In this document: piece by piece, positions 32,801 through 36,721 of the stretch
How the letters are laid out: each line of letters opens with the position of its first letter
Position numbering within the stretch: position 1 is the first letter of the stretch
Source of the DNA: Branchiostoma floridae
Taxonomy: Eukaryota; Chordata; Leptocardii; Amphioxiformes; Branchiostomatidae
DNA length: 36,721 nt
Assembly: GCF_000003815.2 (NCBI RefSeq)
Contig: NC_049992.1
Span: 8,702,660 to 8,739,380, forward strand
Direction: 5' to 3'
Program-made: the position numbers and the translations under genes
The notes under the pieces: generated by a model
What the model was told of the DNA's origin: nothing
The model's database searches: none
The model's input: only the letters and a program-made list of their open reading frames with translations

Positions 32801-35800
32801 CAAAAATAACCTTCTTGGCGAAGGTAAAAATTGGCTAAACGTGTGACTCACGAATGATTGGCCAAACCGTTGTTAAGGTCCAGGAGACAGCTGTACCTGC
32901 ACCTGAACTTTCGTTAACGGTACACAGCCTTGCATAGCAGTGACGCTCGCCTCGCGTTATTGGCTTCACCTGGGCTGCACATCCCCTCCCCGCCGGTGAT
33001 ACGACCCTGTAAACATACACGCTAACCGTCCCGGCACCTGGGCCCCGGCACCACGGCAAGGTGGTCTCCTTTTGCCGGGGGGAATTTGGCTTTTTTTTCT
33101 CACGAACCAAACGGGCCTGAAGAGAAACGTTCTCTGACGAAATTTTTGTCATGTGAATTTTTCGACGCTTCACAGCTTACTCGTCGTATTGAAAAACGAT
33201 TTCCTTTGAATGGGTGTTATGTTTTTGGGTACTCTTTATATTTCCAAACCGCACAAATCATGTTAATGTTCGTGCATATGTTTTTTCACATCTATGAAAA
33301 TTGACAAGTTCAAATGTGGAGACTCTTAGCAGGTGCCTTACTGCTGTGTGAACTACATTACGATTCAACATCGTCGTAAGACGTCAATTCGGTACAGTCA
33401 ACGGAACACGACAAAAACCTTTCGTTATGTGTTATATAACGTTAAAAAAACAATTCAAGAAAGAAAAAAGAAATGGTTAGCATCATGAGGAACCCGGTCA
33501 AATTATCTGATCGTAGACCGGACGTTAATCGATTTTTTGTTGTTGTTGCTAGGTTATGGAAACATCGTGTCCGTCAACTTTGTCGGTTACCTGTCAGACG
33601 AAACGAAAATTTCGTAGGATGCAGCAGTCCAAAAATGTGCCCAGATAGTAAGATGCTGTTCTAACCGGCGTCCAAGTTTGCCCTCGACCTCAACCACGCA
33701 GATGATCATCAATCCATCTTCCGTCCAAGTTTCAAAACTTTTAAAACGTTCTATTTTCGTAAAACCACATCGTCCGTGCGTCCCGTGTTTCCGTGAAAAG
33801 TCTCGTGTTGTAACATTTCTAGAGTGTGTCTTCGGTATGACGATGTTAGCTGTGATGTTAGTCACCTAGTCGCAGTCGTGTAAACAATGTCAGTGTCTGC
33901 CTTACTGTGGATGCTGCATGAAAAGGTCCCCCACATCCACGACCCAAGGCATCGACTGGTCCTCTTCCACGTCCAACAACTCGTCGTCCATCAGAACACC
34001 GACCGTGGTCTCCTCGTTGCTGATCCAGTCGAAGATGTCGTCAGTAGCGGCTTCGATTTCAGAGGGCGCCCCCTGGCGAAGGGTCTGGAACAGGCCTAGC
34101 AAGTGGTGGAAGTGGACTTCGTCGCCAGGTCGGTAGGTGTCGTCCTCCCAGTGGTCCTCCACCAGAAAGCAGACAGGTCGCTCGTCCAGCGTCCCCCAGA
34201 TGTCAGCGCCCATGAGGAGGAAGTCGAAACGGTGCCACTCGACGACTCGCCATCCCTGTCCCCACCGTGCGAGCCGTATGGTACTGGTCACGCCAGTACG
34301 GCGACCACAGGTGTCACAGGCGGGGCCCTGAGGACTCAGCTGCGCCAGGTACCCTCCTCCTGCCACCGTCCAGGTGGTCTCGACGTCGTCGTGAGGCCGC
34401 CCGCAGTCTTCACAGAAGCAGACGTGGTCGGGGAGCTCCTGCCTGACGGGGCGGCCGGCGTTCCGCATCCAGGCGGGGCCGAAGACCCGGAAAGGCTTCA
34501 TGACTTTCCAGGCGCACTGCTCCGCGGTGAGAACACTGGCAGCTTCAGGGGAAGTGAAGATCGGCGAGAAACAACTCATGTCGTGAATCCTTGCAAGCGA
34601 ACGTCGTTCTCAAAGGTTTCAGAATACGATTCGAACTCGGGGAGTAAAGGTAGAACCTTCCTCCACGGTGTCAAAGCCACAAGTGCGATGTTTGAAATTT
34701 AACCGTTGATAAATTCGAAACGGACATTCCATGACTGGGAAAGAAGGGGTGGTTTTATTTTTGTACCTAGGAGTATCAATCGACAAGGACATGCGGGTAA
34801 CTTGAAACAATTGAAAGTGTATCAAAACCAAGGAAAACAGCATCTTTTGGTCTTTCCTTGTATCGCATAAAAAGAAACTCTACAAAAAACATGAAGAGAA
34901 AAACGCCCTTACCTACCAAAATCATAGATCATTCCGGAACACCTTGTTGTCTTGGCGTTGTCTTGGAGAATTTAGAATCGTACTGACATCAACAGAACAT
35001 CGTGAGTTTGAACTTAGATGACCCCGTTCCAAATTTATGAATATGGGGAGGGTTCCATTTTTCATCTTTAGACTCAACTACAGACAAGAATAAAGTCCTA
35101 AACTATAAATATTTTCTCACCAACAACAATGTACGTAACAATGTGCTAGACGCAGAAATCATTGAATAATGTATCACCGTCGACCGGTCCTAGTCGACAC
35201 GAGGAACTGTCCTTGTGTCTTACTATACACCTGACAATACATGTCTGTCACGTCTTGACCCTGTAACCACCAGGACAATTTGCCGCCAAAACATGAGTCC
35301 CAGAACTGATAGCATTACCTACATGAACTTAACGTTACAAGTACATGCACCGTATTGCCGATACCGATCTTACATATCAAACTTCATTCTTACTATCATT
35401 CTGCCGCTATCCCCAAAGAAACCCAACACACCCATGCACACATGGCACAAAAAAACATAACCTTATTTGCGACTGTGAAAATCCAATATCAATACTAACA
35501 ACATAGTCTATAATACCACATTTACGTTGTGGAATGGTGTATAAAACCAATCAAAAGATGGCAAAGGAGTTAAGCCGGCTTATGAGGCGCACTCCTAGAC
35601 CGGCTCAACTCATATGCCAGCTTTTGAAATCTTTTGATACTACTGGGTCCGCTTGGTGATTCGCGCAAAACAACCATCCTGTGTTCCTAATACAGCTGCT
35701 GTTTGAAGCCTTGGATGTGCCCGGCCTGTACCTGGCGTCCCAGGCGGTGTTAGCGCTGTTCGCCTCCGGGAGGACCACGGGAGTGGTGGTGGACTGCGGC

Positions 35801-36317
35801 GCCGGCCTGACGCACGTCGTGCCCGTGTACGAGGGGGTCCCGCTCACTCACGCCATCCAGCGGATCCCAGTGGCAGGACAGGACATCACCGAACATTTAT
35901 CCAGACTGTTGGCACAAGCCGGACACGGACAGGGTAAGTCTTTAATGTTTGCATGCTGAACACAGAAATCTGATTTAAATTCTACTCTTACTCAAGATTT
36001 ATCTCAAGATTTGAACTCGTCAATGTCGATGTTTTTTTCTGGAAAACACAAATTTTGCGAACAAAAATAAGCTACATGTGACCAAGGACAGCCAAATTAT
36101 AATCCGTTCTTTGCCGTTTTTGTTGCAGTAAAAACAGAAATCGTTAATCAGGTGAAGAATCAGTTGAGTTATGTGGCCCTGGACTACGACGCAGAGGTAC
36201 AGAGAAACGTGACATCAGCAGAAGAGATGACCTATGACCTTCCGGACGGGCAGGTGTTGTCTGTGGGGACGGAGAGGTTCATGGCGCCTGAGATAGTCTT
36301 CCGACCAGAGCTCATAG
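29814..36317 (+). CDS. Divergent actin-family protein (five exons, C-terminus outside window)
   Basis: Exons 29814-29977, 30400-30528, 30838-30945, 35696-35933 and 36129-36317 are joined by GT-AG introns in phases 0, 0, 0 and 1. They read colinearly with actin from the first phosphate loop ([20 protein letters not shown]) through the D-loop region ([15 protein letters not shown]), hinge ([17 protein letters not shown]), second phosphate loop ([18 protein letters not shown]) and [14 protein letters not shown] to PELIG, near actin residue 268. Counterparts of actin Asp11, Gln137, Asp154 and His161 are kept. Gly15 is replaced by Asp and Asp157 by Ala, and about four residues are missing before EIV. 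It is thus actin-related rather than conventional actin, and ATP binding is plausible. The first exon lacks a start codon and probably joins the exon at 27080-27719. Exon 3 to exon 4 spans a 4.75-kb intron holding other genes. The donor at 36318 leads to exons beyond the window. Confidence 0.88.
31178..31249 (-). tRNA. tRNA-Asp (GTC), copy 1
   Basis: A 72-nt cloverleaf on the minus strand. The acceptor is TCCGTGT/ACACGGA with G discriminator, the anticodon loop is CTGTCAC (GTC), and the T-arm B-box is GGTTCGATTCC. An intact A-box is present (TAGTATAGTGG). A T8 run just downstream of the 3' end fits Pol III termination. It lies antisense in the large intron of the actin-like gene and is identical to two neighbours. 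Confidence 0.97.
31486..31557 (-). tRNA. tRNA-Asp (GTC), copy 2
   Basis: Same 72-nt sequence as the copy at 31178-31249, with GTC anticodon and full stems. A TTTTTT run follows about 10 bases after the 3' end. Flanks beyond a few bases do not match copy 1 closely, so identity is confined to the tRNA. Confidence 0.97.
31958..32117. repeat. Hairpin element, ACTCTC..AAGCAGAGGT family, copy 2
   Basis: The left end ACTCTCCAAGCAGAGGTTC, GCTCCGGC pairs with the right end GAGCCGGA, ACCTCTGCTTAGAGAGT. The inner TAGAAAGACCGACAAAAACG block matches TAGAAAGCCCGATAAAAAC of the copy at 8301-8508. It is 160 bp against 208 bp there, so the loop differs. TTA and TAA at the outer edges could be the target duplication. 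It lies between the second and third tRNA genes. Confidence 0.7.
32186..32257 (-). tRNA. tRNA-Asp (GTC), copy 3
   Basis: Third identical 72-nt tRNA-Asp, about 630 bp from copy 2 and the most upstream of the three on the minus strand. It is followed by TTTCTTTTTAT as a Pol III terminator. All three copies appear functional by sequence. Confidence 0.97.
33902..34579 (-). CDS. Unrecognised 225-residue CxxC/CxxC protein, intronless, nested antisense
   Basis: A single uninterrupted frame of 225 codons starts at ATG 34579 (GACATGA, G at -3) and ends at TAA 33902. It is GC-rich against AT-rich flanks, as expected for a real exon. Visible features are CFCEDCG at residues 54-60 and CDTCG at 88-92, a likely zinc-binding pair of CxxC knuckles; a Trp-rich middle ([22 protein letters not shown]); and an acidic C-terminal third ([11 protein letters not shown]). 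There is no signal peptide or membrane segment. I do not recognise the family and assign no function. It lies inside the 4.75-kb intron of the actin-like gene on the opposite strand. Lack of introns suggests a retrocopy or a naturally single-exon gene. No poly(A) signal was identified. Confidence 0.65.
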   Translation of the reverse strand: MSCFSPIFTSPEAASVLTAEQCAWKVMKPFRVFGPAWMRNAGRPVRQELPDHVCFCEDCGRPHDDVETTWTVAGGGYLAQLSPQGPACDTCGRRTGVTSTIRLARWGQGWRVVEWHRFDFLLMGADIWGTLDERPVCFLVEDHWEDDTYRPGDEVHFHHLLGLFQTLRQGAPSEIEAATDDIFDWISNEETTVGVLMDDELLDVEEDQSMPWVVDVGDLFMQHPQ

Positions 36318-36721
36318 GTATGACATGGTGCTACCTCATCCTGTATTTAGATTCTTCACCAGATAAAGGTTTTACCAGTGCTTTTACGTTATTTGGTATG
36401 TGGGCATTAGATCTATCACTCTTTACTTTTTCGACTTCTACTCTCTTAACATCTCATATTAAATAAGAACAAAAGGTACCACTAGAAAGACTAAAATGCC
36501 GCCAAAAAGTGTGTCTAAAAACGACACACAAAATGTCTAGGGCAATCATCGGCCTTCTCTCTCCTAGCCTGGGTACCAGTAACAGGTTACTCAATCTCTT
36601 CGCTTGCCAACGTACAGGTGGACTCTCACTGCACTTGGGGCACCGTTGCGGCACTGCGGGGTTCGTTCACTGGGGCACTGTTTTATTATTATCGCGATTC
36701 TTGTGAGATAAGAGATTGCGT
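36318..36721 (+). other. Start of the next intron of the actin-like gene
   Basis: Begins GTATGA after the PELIG exon. TAGCCTGGGTACCAG at 36565-36579 is the left end of the hairpin family seen at 28829-28927; its partner would lie beyond the window. No further actin exon is visible before the sequence ends. Confidence 0.5.

Noticed and set aside
34103-34702. 199-codon plus-strand frame opposite the nested CxxC gene
   Set aside because: GC-rich antisense shadow. The minus frame has better composition, paired CxxC motifs and an acceptable start context.
1-36721. CRISPR array, prokaryotic operon or phage
   Set aside because: Repeats here are inverted or microsatellite type, genes are intron-split, and no spacer-repeat pattern or prokaryotic signals were seen.

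Overview
The window is draft animal genomic DNA with four runs of N. Split genes with GT-AG introns, a CARD caspase, a BTB/C2H2 zinc-finger gene, an actin-family gene, metazoan-type tRNA-Asp genes and many short hairpin transposons all point to a metazoan. My best guess is a lancelet (Branchiostoma). That rests on general gene and repeat character, not on a diagnostic marker.

Layout. Positions 1-9,600 hold no gene I can support. They are filled with hairpin (MITE-like) elements, some nested, plus a palindromic tandem repeat interrupted by a gap and long CA microsatellites. A CpG-dense stretch at about 9,640-10,427 ends at a gap with a YY1-like motif and looks like a promoter or first exon. 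From 10.5 to 14.6 kb there is noncoding DNA, probably intron, with two more gaps. The large terminal exon of a BTB-zinc-finger transcription factor (14,686-17,813) follows, with a long 3'UTR that carries a TA-flanked hairpin transposon and a poly(A) signal at 21,090.

An eight-exon gene for an initiator-type caspase with an N-terminal CARD occupies 21,928-25,422. All proposed junctions are phase-consistent, and both the catalytic His and the QACRG motif are present.

The right third is taken up by an actin-family gene. Five exons (29,814-36,317) encode most of a divergent actin fold and the gene runs off the window. An upstream exon (27,080-27,719) ends in exactly the phase the first actin exon needs. 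It would give the actin a 213-residue acidic, Gln-rich N-terminal extension that starts MGCGSS, a dual acylation signal. I consider this putative membrane-anchored actin the most interesting object here. Its 4.75-kb intron contains, all on the opposite strand, three identical tRNA-Asp(GTC) genes and a 225-codon intronless gene for an unrecognised CxxC/CxxC protein.

The genes do not form an obvious pathway. They look like independent neighbours, with nesting inside the actin-like gene. Exon limits were set by hand from splice motifs, reading phase and family similarity; no search or transcript data were available.
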